Source: UBA1227 sp045599345 | GTDB lineage: Bacteria > Bacillota > Clostridia > Oscillospirales > Acutalibacteraceae | Assembly: GCA_045599345.1 (NCBI GenBank) | Contig: JAZRVV010000021.1 | Span: forward strand, 1-19,426 | Reading direction: 5' to 3' | DNA length: 19,426 nt | Shown: positions 6,692 through 12,389 of the stretch, piece by piece | Position numbering within the stretch: the stretch's first letter is position 1 | Layout: every line of letters begins with the position of its first letter | Notes under the pieces: model-generated | The model's input: the letters and a program-made list of their open reading frames with translations, nothing else | Database searches by the model: none | What the model was told of the DNA's origin: nothing | Position numbers and translations under genes: made by a program

Positions 6692-6715
6692 AAGGCAGGC
6701 TTTTCAGCCTGCCTT
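6692..6715. terminator. Bidirectional GGCAGGC-family terminator
   Basis: The stem AAGGCAGGCT (6692-6701) pairs with AGCCTGCCTT (6706-6715) around a TTTC loop. It lies between the convergent ATPase and HXXEE genes. The A-run upstream gives a good U-tract for the minus-strand operon. Confidence 0.8.
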
Positions 6716-6728
6716 GTGTATTTGTGCT

Positions 6729-7193
6729 TTAGTTCTTCTTTATCAACTGTTCACCAAGATTGTAAACGGAAGCTGCACCCCAAATCCAAGATGTCCACAT
6801 GCCTGGAACATAAGGCTTTTCCATATTATACATCTTGATTCCAAGTGTGTGTGATGCAAACTCAAAGAGGCCCATGCCTGATGAGAGAAGGCTAAATGGC
6901 TTCTTGTCTATCAAGCAAGATGTTGCTGTTGCAAGGAGAGCAAGGTCTGTGAGTACTGTGTATGCAAGGTCATCATCAACTTTACCCTTGAGTTTGAAGT
7001 TATTTAAAATGAGGTCAAAGTATCCGCCGGCCCACTTTGATTCTTCCCAGCTGTGTACGCAAGAGATGAGCAATAAAATTGCTGACATCTTGCGAGATTT
7101 GCTTGTCTTGTCCTTTAGGATGAAAATTATAAGGCATATAACAACGGTTACTACAGTATAAATTTCAACGTACTTACTTAAAAACTTTTTCAT
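6729..7193 (-). CDS. HXXEE-domain membrane protein
   Basis: This 154-residue protein carries HSWEE, the signature of the HXXEE family (integral membrane proteins of unknown function), within CVHSWEESKWAGGYF near residue 47. It also has a later conserved His (FASHT). Membrane segments are visible near 10-26 (IYTVVTVVICLIIFIL), 36-46 and around 75-95. I start it at ATG 7193, 7 bases after a perfect AGGAGG; the longer in-frame opening overlaps the upstream stop codon region. It is the last gene of a probable operon with the L,D-transpeptidase (17-base gap) and the DUF2130 protein, so a role in the envelope is plausible but unproven. Confidence 0.75.
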   Translation of the reverse strand: MKKFLSKYVEIYTVVTVVICLIIFILKDKTSKSRKMSAILLLISCVHSWEESKWAGGYFDLILNNFKLKGKVDDDLAYTVLTDLALLATATSCLIDKKPFSLLSSGMGLFEFASHTLGIKMYNMEKPYVPGMWTSWIWGAASVYNLGEQLIKKN

Positions 7194-7210
7194 ATGAAAT
7201 CCTCCTATTT

Positions 7211-8020
7211 TTAATTCTTCCAAGGGTTATTTGGATCTGGATCCGTTGGATCCCATCCTTTGTTTGGACTGTTTGTGTCTACTCGCTCTGGAGCAGGCTT
7301 GCCGAGTGGGCCTGGATTTGAACTGTCATAGACAGTGACAATCGTGCCAAAGTCAAGATTGTCATAAATCCATTTGGCATCTCGGCAGCAAAGCCTAACG
7401 CAACCGAGCGATGCGTTGTTGCCAAGTTTGTTATATTCATCATACTCAAGGTTGCTCTTGTCTTTGGTGAAATAACAAACTGAATGGAACCAAATTGGAC
7501 CGTTGATTCGTGTTGTGTACTGGCCATATGAACCATCAACCATATAGAGCCAGTCAACACGGTCAGAGGTCTTGAATGTGCCGGCTGGGGTCTCATGACC
7601 ACCGGAGCGGCCACATGAGCAGGCAAAGGCACAAACGGGCTTGGTATATGCCCCGCTTTCGTCTTTGCCATATACAGTCACACAGTTTTGCTGTCGGTTA
7701 ACACCGACACAGTACTTGTGACTGGATACATAGCTAGCATCTGGAGTAAATGACACTGAACCATCAGCATTTACAACTGATGCTGCTTTTGTCGTTGTAG
7801 TTGTTGCTGCTTTTGTTGTTGTAGTCGTTGTTGGTGGCGCTTCTGTCGTAGTTTCTTCTGTTGTTGTTTCTGCCTCAGTTGGCTTTTCCGTTGTTGTTGG
7901 AGCCTTAGTCGTTGTTACTGGCTCCTCTTTTTTATGGCCAACTGTAACTGCAACAACTACGACTACTGCCACCAGCACTATTGCAACCGAAGCAATTATT
8001 ATCTTTGTTTTGTTTGTCAT
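7211..8020 (-). CDS. Membrane-anchored L,D-transpeptidase (YkuD)
   Basis: This enzyme cross-links or remodels peptidoglycan by forming L,D (3-3) bonds through a catalytic Cys. The YkuD signature is clear: WFHSV with His179 and SLGCVRL with Cys207. An N-terminal membrane helix (6-28) is followed by a Thr/Pro/Glu-rich linker (about 34-80) that would span the wall, then the catalytic domain (about 98-235). The domain is unusually rich in Cys: besides Cys207 there are C104, C113, C130, C134, C136, C182, C211 and C212, suggesting disulfides or redox sensitivity. The SD (AAGGA) is modest. The gene begins 8 bases after the DUF2130 stop codon, so the two are likely cotranscribed. Confidence 0.92.
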   Translation of the reverse strand: MTNKTKIIIASVAIVLVAVVVVVAVTVGHKKEEPVTTTKAPTTTEKPTEAETTTEETTTEAPPTTTTTTKAATTTTTKAASVVNADGSVSFTPDASYVSSHKYCVGVNRQQNCVTVYGKDESGAYTKPVCAFACSCGRSGGHETPAGTFKTSDRVDWLYMVDGSYGQYTTRINGPIWFHSVCYFTKDKSNLEYDEYNKLGNNASLGCVRLCCRDAKWIYDNLDFGTIVTVYDSSNPGPLGKPAPERVDTNSPNKGWDPTDPDPNNPWKN

Positions 8021-8028
8021 AGCGTTCC

Positions 8029-9186
8029 TTATCCCTTTTTGTTTCTTTCCTCTTCGAACAAGGCAGCCATTGTTGGGCTGTTCTTCGTTAGCTTCTTGAT
8101 TGTAAGGTCCTCTGCCTTGTTGTTTGCAAGGCGGAGATTGTTTTCAGAAGATGTAAGTTGCTTTTTAATCTTTTCAAGGTGATCAATTGATTTATCAATT
8201 TCCTCAATAGCCTTTGCAAACTGTTCGCTTGCAAGGTTATAGTTTCTAGCAAAGCCCTTTTTGAATGTTTCGATGTTTTCTTCGAAATTAGTAATATCGA
8301 TATTTTGGTTCTTGATAAGGGCAAGTTCTTGTCGTGTAGCAACAGTATTGAGGGCTGCGTTACGAAGAAGTGTAATCATAGGGATGAAGAACTGAGGACG
8401 TATTACATACATCTTTGGATACCTGTGAGATACATCAACAATACCATTGTTATAAAGGTCACTGTCGGACTCTAAAAGGGATACAAGTACCGCATATTCA
8501 CAATGCTTTTCATTCCTATCCTTATCAAGTTCCTTGAAAAAGTCCTCGTTTTTATGCTTGGTGGCTGTTTCATCAGCCTCATTCTTCATCTCAAACATGA
8601 TTGAGATGAACTCTGTGCCAGTCTCATCGCATTCGCGATAGATATAGTCACCCTTGCTACCAGTTCTTGCATCATTGTCCTTTTCAAAATATGCATTTTT
8701 AAAACCAGTTGCGCGGAGCTGATTGAATGATATTTCGCAGTGCTGTTCAAGGCTTTCACCAATCATCTTGGTTGACTGCCTTGCTTTGAAATCTTTGTAA
8801 AATGCGATTTCAGAATCCTTGGCAGTGAGCTGATTTGTGAAATCCTTCTTGATTGTCTCCTGCTCAAGCTTAGCCTTCGTCTCCGCATTTTCGAGCTGAC
8901 CCTCAAGGTTCTTAATCTCAATGTCCTTTTCGGCTACGGCTGTCTTGACAGCCATATCCTTCTCAATCTGCATTGCCTTGAGCTTGGCATTCAGCTCGAT
9001 TATTTCTCTATCCTTATCGCTGATAGCATCGCTAACAGCGAGCTTCTTTTCCTTTTCAAAGCTACTTTCACGTGCTCGGATTTCCTTTTCAAATTCCTCG
9101 TCACGCACCTGCTTTACTATCGCAGCAAAGCCTGCCTCGTCAATCTGAAAAACCTCGCCACAGTTTGGACATTTAATCTCGTTCAT
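8029..9186 (-). CDS. DUF2130 coiled-coil protein
   Basis: The 385-residue product has a short zinc-knuckle-like CPNCG start (Cys6, Cys9), a long charged coiled coil (about 30-150), and the DUF2130 domain (about 150-345) with GSKGDYIYRE, FEMKNE and RPQFFIPMI. The FEMKNE core resembles a PD-(D/E)XK nuclease fold (D…E-x-K), but the activity of the family is not established. I start at ATG 9186, with GGAGG upstream; a TTG one codon earlier is too close to the site. A consensus promoter lies at 9211-9239. It heads the operon with the L,D-transpeptidase and HXXEE genes. Confidence 0.88.
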   Translation of the reverse strand: MNEIKCPNCGEVFQIDEAGFAAIVKQVRDEEFEKEIRARESSFEKEKKLAVSDAISDKDREIIELNAKLKAMQIEKDMAVKTAVAEKDIEIKNLEGQLENAETKAKLEQETIKKDFTNQLTAKDSEIAFYKDFKARQSTKMIGESLEQHCEISFNQLRATGFKNAYFEKDNDARTGSKGDYIYRECDETGTEFISIMFEMKNEADETATKHKNEDFFKELDKDRNEKHCEYAVLVSLLESDSDLYNNGIVDVSHRYPKMYVIRPQFFIPMITLLRNAALNTVATRQELALIKNQNIDITNFEENIETFKKGFARNYNLASEQFAKAIEEIDKSIDHLEKIKKQLTSSENNLRLANNKAEDLTIKKLTKNSPTMAALFEEERNKKG

Positions 9187-9210
9187 CAAACCTCCGCCTT
9201 TCTTAAAACA

Positions 9211-9239
9211 ATTTTAACTGTTTTTGTCTGCTAAATCAA
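9211..9239 (-). promoter_or_regulatory. Promoter of the DUF2130-L,D-transpeptidase-HXXEE operon
   Basis: On the minus strand, TTGATT (9239-9234) and TAAAAT (9216-9211) are separated by 17 bases, 25 bases from the DUF2130 start codon. Confidence 0.65.
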
Positions 9240-9308
9240 ACTATTCAGAAAGAAAATCAACTCCTGCTGAAAATTTAGTCTCCATCACGACCAAATTTTC
9301 AATAAAAT

Positions 9309-9331
9309 GGGCACCGTTCTTAACGGTGCCC
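9309..9331 (-). terminator. Hairpin terminator after the small ORF pair
   Basis: GGGCACCGTT (9309-9318) pairs perfectly with AACGGTGCCC (9322-9331) around a 3-base loop, followed on the minus strand by ATTTTATT. It lies downstream of the minus-strand small ORFs at 9363-9712. Confidence 0.7.
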
Positions 9332-9362
9332 TTCAGTTTTTATTCGCTGTCCTTTTTCTTAT

Positions 9363-9572
9363 TCACTTGTTATTAATGCTGTCAATCACATCGACATTGT
9401 AGAGATCCTTGCCAAGAATAGCATTGTTGCCAATGTTGGCAATTGGATCATCTGATTGTTCAAGTCCCATTAGGTCACGCTGTATGTCTAGCTTTACTAG
9501 TTCATCCCTTGACATACCTGTTTGGGCAGACAATATGGTGTTGTGTTCAATTGATTTTCCAATATCCATCAT
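9363..9572 (-). CDS. Small protein of unknown function, second of an overlapping pair
   Basis: This 69-residue acidic protein (MMDIGKSIEHNTILSAQTG…) has no membrane segment, and I do not recognise its family. Its ATG overlaps the TGA of the upstream small ORF (ATGA at 9572-9569), a pattern of translational coupling, so the two are probably made together. A second ATG directly follows, at 9569. A terminator-like hairpin lies 32 bases beyond the stop codon. The middle (MSRDELVKLDIQRDLMGLEQ) is likely helical. Confidence 0.55.
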   Translation of the reverse strand: MMDIGKSIEHNTILSAQTGMSRDELVKLDIQRDLMGLEQSDDPIANIGNNAILGKDLYNVDVIDSINNK

Positions 9573-9712
9573 AGTATATCATCCAATATATCAAGTATCT
9601 CTAGCTCATCAACGTAGTCCATATCCTCATCAAAGAGTGGTTCATCAAAGAGGTGCTCTACGTTGCCGTCCTCATCACGAATAGGTTCAAAAAGTTTACT
9701 GAAAAGTCCCAT
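9569..9712 (-). CDS. Very small acidic protein, first of an overlapping pair
   Basis: The 47-residue ORF (MGLFSKLFEPIRDEDGNVEH…) has a strong AAAGGAGG site 7 bases upstream and ends in an Asp/Glu/Leu/Ile-rich helix-like tail (ELEILDILDDIL). The short basic/hydrophobic start followed by a strongly acidic body may suit membrane-edge or nucleic-acid-mimic binding, but this is speculation and I know no family. Its stop codon overlaps the next start codon, so the two ORFs behave as a unit. No clear promoter was found in the 70 bases upstream. Confidence 0.55.
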   Translation of the reverse strand: MGLFSKLFEPIRDEDGNVEHLFDEPLFDEDMDYVDELEILDILDDIL

Positions 9713-9783
9713 ATTTTTTCCTCCTTTTCAGTTTCATCCTACCACATGCAATGTTCCAATAGATGTACTTAATAACCCAAACA

Positions 9784-9969
9784 TTATGCCATATTAAATA
9801 ATCTTCTATTACGTTCTTTAACTGCTTCTTCAAAAGCCTTCTTCATCTTTTCATCCATTTCAGGAGAATCTTCATCATATACGATAGGCATTTGTTTAGC
9901 TTTTCGTAACATTTCTTTTTGCTCTTCAGTTAATTCTGATCCTTTTTCTCTAGTGTAATAAACTGTCAT
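9784..9969 (-). CDS. Antitoxin of a BrnT-type module, copy 1 (orphaned)
   Basis: This 61-residue charged protein (MTVYYTREKGSELTEEQKEM…, then MPIVYDEDSPEMDEKM) lies directly after a BrnT toxin remnant and overlaps its end by 20 bases, as antitoxin genes of BrnT modules do. It is not the DUF4415 BrnA type; I call it an antitoxin from context and from similar small proteins seen after BrnT in Clostridia. A GGAGG site lies 9 bases upstream. The partner toxin is broken, so this antitoxin has nothing obvious left to neutralise, unless it also answers toxins elsewhere. It shares most residues with the copy at 10738-10923. Confidence 0.7.
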   Translation of the reverse strand: MTVYYTREKGSELTEEQKEMLRKAKQMPIVYDEDSPEMDEKMKKAFEEAVKERNRRLFNMA

Positions 9970-10165
9970 AATAAAGTTCCTCCTCTTCTTTAGTTGCTAA
10001 ACGCGCTGATATTATTCGAATTCGTTCGCCTCTTTCAATATACACTACGAACAACATATCATCAACCCTACCAATTATGTTGTACCTTATTTCATCTACC
10101 GCACTATGTTCCTCATCATAAATTTCAATAGATTATTCATCATCAAAAACTTTTGATGCTGTTTT
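9950..10165 (-). pseudogene. BrnT toxin remnant, copy 1
   Basis: The minus strand reads TASKVFDDE, then a TAA stop codon (about 10134-10136), then SIEIYDEEHSAVDEIRY, NIIGRVDDMLFVVYIERG and ERIRIISARLATKEE. This is the core and C-terminus of a BrnT ribonuclease toxin. About 25 N-terminal residues are missing, because the sequence runs into the terminator of the next gene, and the internal stop codon separates the rest. The gene therefore cannot make a full toxin, although a fragment from an internal start is conceivable. The intact antitoxin ORF overlaps its end. Confidence 0.75.
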
Positions 10166-10170
10166 AAAAA

Positions 10171-10193
10171 AAGGCAGGCTTTTCGCCTGCCTT
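10171..10193 (-). terminator. GGCAGGC-family terminator after the Rpn fragment
   Basis: AAGGCAGGC/GCCTGCCTT with a TTTTC loop, then seven U on the minus strand. Identical over 33 bases to the terminator at 3465-3487. It lies directly next to the truncated end of the BrnT remnant. Confidence 0.85.
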
Positions 10194-10209
10194 CTCACTA
10201 CACTTTTTG

Positions 10210-10647
10210 TTATACTTTTACGCTTTCTTTTATCTCTTGAACAAGTTCGATTGGCAATTGAAATGCACTTGCTATCTGTTCATCTGACAGATTTGAACTA
10301 TTGCCATTAGTAAAAATATCTTCAATTAATTCTTTTCTATCCTCAATAAGATACTCTTGAGACAATTTACTATGTTGTAAGCGCATATCATATCCCTCCC
10401 CAATATCCTTAATTCTTCTCGCTTTTTCTTTAATTTCATTATAGCATATATCATCTGGATTATTACAACAAAAATCTTTCATCAAATTACCAAGATCATC
10501 ATCCCACTCCCTTCCACACATACTAGTTACTTGCGCCCAGCAAAGTTCACCTTTGCTGGTGATATCTAGCCCGTAGCGCTGGCTGAGAGCTTTGTCAAGG
10601 CCTTTAGAGCTTGCGTGCCTTGACATGCGAGCAGACTGCGCTACCAA
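10210..10647 (-). pseudogene. C-terminal fragment of an Rpn-type PD-(D/E)XK nuclease
   Basis: The ORF keeps the end of the recombination-promoting nuclease/putative transposase family (Rpn): REWDDDLGNLMKDF…NPDDICYNEI, a charged linker, then the typical tail LSDEQIASAFQLPIELVQEI (about 124-143). The catalytic N-terminal ~200 residues are missing. The open frame before REWDDD (first ~50 residues) does not look like the family and coincides with GC-richer, hairpin-rich DNA and with a 64-base repeat. There is no ribosome site at its TTG opening, and the frame just upstream reads into a stop codon. I therefore treat it as a broken gene joined to foreign sequence. Family assignment is moderately sure. 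Confidence 0.55.
10573..10644. repeat. Nested inverted repeat inside the Rpn fragment
   Basis: Outer arms GTAGCGC (10573-10579) and GCGCTAC (10638-10644) enclose inner arms TGTCAAGGC (10593-10601) and GCCTTGACA (10617-10625). A further perfect 9-bp hairpin, CCAGCAAAG with CTTTGCTGG, lies at 10537-10559. The stretch is richer in G+C than its surroundings and borders the 64-base repeat. Confidence 0.6.
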
Positions 10648-10704
10648 TTACGCAGCGATACCTTTAATTGTGTGAGCGCGGATTGACCGCCAGATACCAA
10701 AAAA
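10641..10704. repeat. 64-base direct repeat, copy R1
   Basis: This copy matches 11022-11085 with 5 mismatches in 64 bases. It runs from CTACCAATTACGCAGCG to AGATACCAAAAAA and contains the small hairpin GCGG-ATTGA-CCGC, unchanged in both copies. On the minus strand it lies immediately upstream of the Rpn fragment. Confidence 0.85.
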
Positions 10705-10724
10705 GGCAGGCTTTACAGCCTGCC
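10705..10724 (-). terminator. GGCAGGC-family terminator after antitoxin copy 2
   Basis: An 8-bp stem, GGCAGGCT/AGCCTGCC, with a TTAC loop and six U on the minus strand. It lies 13 bases past the stop codon of the antitoxin gene and abuts repeat R1. Confidence 0.8.
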
Positions 10725-10737
10725 ATTCATACTACAT

Positions 10738-10923
10738 TTATGCCATGTTTGATATTCTTCTATTACGTTCTTTGACTGCTTCTTCAAAAGCCTTTCTCAT
10801 CTTTTCATCCATTTCAGGAGAATCTTCATCATATACGATAGGCATTTGCTTAGCCTTTCGTATCATTTCTTTTTGCTCTTCAGTAATTTCAGTGCCTTCC
10901 TTTAAAGTATAAGAAACTATCAA
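10738..10923 (-). CDS. Antitoxin of a BrnT-type module, copy 2 (orphaned)
   Basis: This 61-residue paralogue of the antitoxin at 9784-9969 has the same length. The segment from TEEQKEM to VKERNRR is nearly identical (changes such as Leu/Ile and Lys/Arg). I start it at TTG 10923, which aligns with the ATG of copy 1 and sits 7 bases after GGGAG; an ATG six codons earlier also opens the frame, but its site is then lost. The ATG-to-TTG change would lower translation. It overlaps the end of a second BrnT remnant. Strong protein conservation despite a lost toxin hints at recent duplication or continued use. Confidence 0.65.
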   Translation of the reverse strand: MIVSYTLKEGTEITEEQKEMIRKAKQMPIVYDEDSPEMDEKMRKAFEEAVKERNRRISNMA

Positions 10924-11030
10924 AATACATCTCCCTTTCATTTTTATTTGCCAACCTAGCGGAAATGATCCTTATCTTACTAGCTCTTTCAGTATACACT
11001 ACAAACAACATATCATCAACCCTACCAATT
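10889..11030 (-). pseudogene. BrnT toxin remnant, copy 2
   Basis: The minus strand reads VIGRVDDMLFVVYTERASK and then IRIISARLANKNEREMYFD, the C-terminal half of BrnT. Homology stops exactly at AATTGGTAG, where repeat R2 begins. Only about 40 residues of the toxin remain, without the N-terminal half, so it is more strongly truncated than copy 1. Confidence 0.75.
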
Positions 11031-11085
11031 ACGCAGCGGTGCCTTTTACTGTGTGAGCGCGGATTGACCGCTAGATACCAAAAAA
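11022..11085. repeat. 64-base direct repeat, copy R2
   Basis: Second copy of the 64-base repeat, 381 bases from R1 and in the same orientation. On its left it fuses to the truncated BrnT copy 2 through the shared AATTGGTAG; on its right it fuses to the NADH dehydrogenase terminator. The two copies therefore have different neighbours on both sides. Confidence 0.85.
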
Positions 11086-11114
11086 CAGGACATTCAATCG
11101 AATGTCCTGTTTTT
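11081..11114 (-). terminator. Terminator of the NADH dehydrogenase gene
   Basis: A 14-bp perfect stem from AAAAACAGGACATT (11081-11094), loop of 6, then its complement (11101-11114), starts 5 bases past the stop codon. The arms give an A/T run on each side, so it can work in both directions. Confidence 0.85.
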
Positions 11115-11118
11115 ATCT

Positions 11119-12312
11119 TTAGATGTACTTGCGAGGAGTATAAAGCTCATTGACAACTATCTTTGGCAACATCCTAAGTGGAACTACCTGAGCAAGATAG
11201 AAGATGAATATTCCACGCTTAGCAAGTTGTGCAAGCGGAGATGGAAGGATGAATTTGAATGCATCCACACCAGCATAAGCAATGCCCTTTGTATTACCAA
11301 TACTAACAAGTGCACCATGGAGATGAGGAATGTAAGCCTTCTTCTTGCCCTTGCCAGTAATCTCATGCGCAATGTTGTTTGCGCATGTTGCACCAGACTG
11401 CTCACAGTTCTCTACCATCTGTAAAACGGATGATGTCTTTTTCTTTGGAATGTACCACATGTTGTCACCAACTACGTATACATTCTTGTCAGTTACTGAT
11501 TGAAGGTACTTGTTCTCTTCAATACGTCCTGCTTTACCAGTCTTGAGCTTGTCTGTTACTGTGTTTGCTGTGATGCCAGCAGACCAAATTATGATGTCAG
11601 CAGAAACAGTTTCCTTCTTGCCATTTGTCTCAAGTTCTAATGAGCTCTTGTCAACTTTGAGTACTTTTGTGTTGAACTTAAGCTCAACACCTTGGCTTTC
11701 AAGAATCTGCTCAGTTTTGACTGATACCTTCTCTGGGAAGTTTGGAAGTGCATGTGCACATGCATCAATTTCAACTACTCTTACATCCTTATACTTCTTT
11801 GAAAGTTCACCGAGTTCACCAGCAATCTCAACGCCTGTGAGGCCTGCGCCGATTACATAGATTGAAAGAGGTTTCTTGGCCTTTAATTCCTTTGAGAGTT
11901 TCTCTTTGATAGCGAGTGCATCATCAAGTGTCCAGAAAGGCATAGTGTACTTTTCTGCTCCTGGGATGCCAAAGTATGTTGGCTTTGAACCCGCACTGAT
12001 TACAAGGTAGTCATACTTGTATTTGCCCTTTTTACAGATGACTTCCTTCTTATTGAAATTAATATCTGTTGCCTCATCAAGTACGACATCAATGTTTTTA
12101 AATCTCTTTAAAATCTTCTTTAGGTTAAAACTAATATTCTTTGCCTTTGCACGTCCAGTTGCAACCTCATGGATTTCAGTTTTCATAAGGTGGTATGGCT
12201 TCTTATCAATTATTGTAATCTTAACGCCACGCTTTTTCTTTAACTGTTTTGCAAGGTGCTCTGCTGTCCAAATGCCAGAATATCCCGCACCAATAATTAC
12301 AACATTTTTCAT
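11119..12312 (-). CDS. Type II NADH dehydrogenase-like FAD oxidoreductase
   Basis: The 397-residue protein has the two-dinucleotide-fold layout of NDH-2 enzymes, which pass electrons from NADH to quinone at the inner face of the membrane without pumping protons. The FAD site is GAGYSG (8-13), the NAD(P)H site is GAGLTG (155-160), and VYVVGD (278-283) is the C-terminal FAD contact. A C-terminal amphipathic/hydrophobic stretch (about 360-385, FILPSPLAQLA…IFIFYLAQVV) fits membrane attachment. The quinone-side AQxAxQ motif of classical NDH-2 is not conserved (here LQMVENCEQSG), so the electron acceptor is uncertain. GAGGAG lies 8 bases before the ATG, directly after a terminator-like hairpin. Confidence 0.88.
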   Translation of the reverse strand: MKNVVIIGAGYSGIWTAEHLAKQLKKKRGVKITIIDKKPYHLMKTEIHEVATGRAKAKNISFNLKKILKRFKNIDVVLDEATDINFNKKEVICKKGKYKYDYLVISAGSKPTYFGIPGAEKYTMPFWTLDDALAIKEKLSKELKAKKPLSIYVIGAGLTGVEIAGELGELSKKYKDVRVVEIDACAHALPNFPEKVSVKTEQILESQGVELKFNTKVLKVDKSSLELETNGKKETVSADIIIWSAGITANTVTDKLKTGKAGRIEENKYLQSVTDKNVYVVGDNMWYIPKKKTSSVLQMVENCEQSGATCANNIAHEITGKGKKKAYIPHLHGALVSIGNTKGIAYAGVDAFKFILPSPLAQLAKRGIFIFYLAQVVPLRMLPKIVVNELYTPRKYI

Positions 12313-12326
12313 ATTGTTCTCTCCTC

Positions 12327-12372
12327 AAAAAAATACTACGAGAATATTGTATCAAAATATTCTCGTAGTATT
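12327..12372 (-). terminator. Strong hairpin with U-run abutting the NADH dehydrogenase ribosome site
   Basis: A 17-bp perfect stem (12332-12348 with 12356-12372, loop 7) is followed on the minus strand by seven U (12333-12327) and then directly by GAGGAG. It ends the C39 peptidase gene (stop codon 12390). It leaves no room for a separate promoter, except inside the hairpin where TACAAT occurs. Confidence 0.8.
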
Positions 12373-12389
12373 CGTTCGTTTAATTTATA

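Noticed and set aside
9271..9302. Imperfect inverted repeat AAAATTT…AAATTTT between the DUF2130 gene and the small ORFs
   Set aside because: Short AT-only arms, expected by chance in AT-rich DNA.
10641..10660. tRNA-like D-arm (GCGTAATTGGTAGCGC) on the minus strand
   Set aside because: No acceptor stem, anticodon stem or T-arm can be formed around it; AATTGGTAG also matches BrnT coding sequence.
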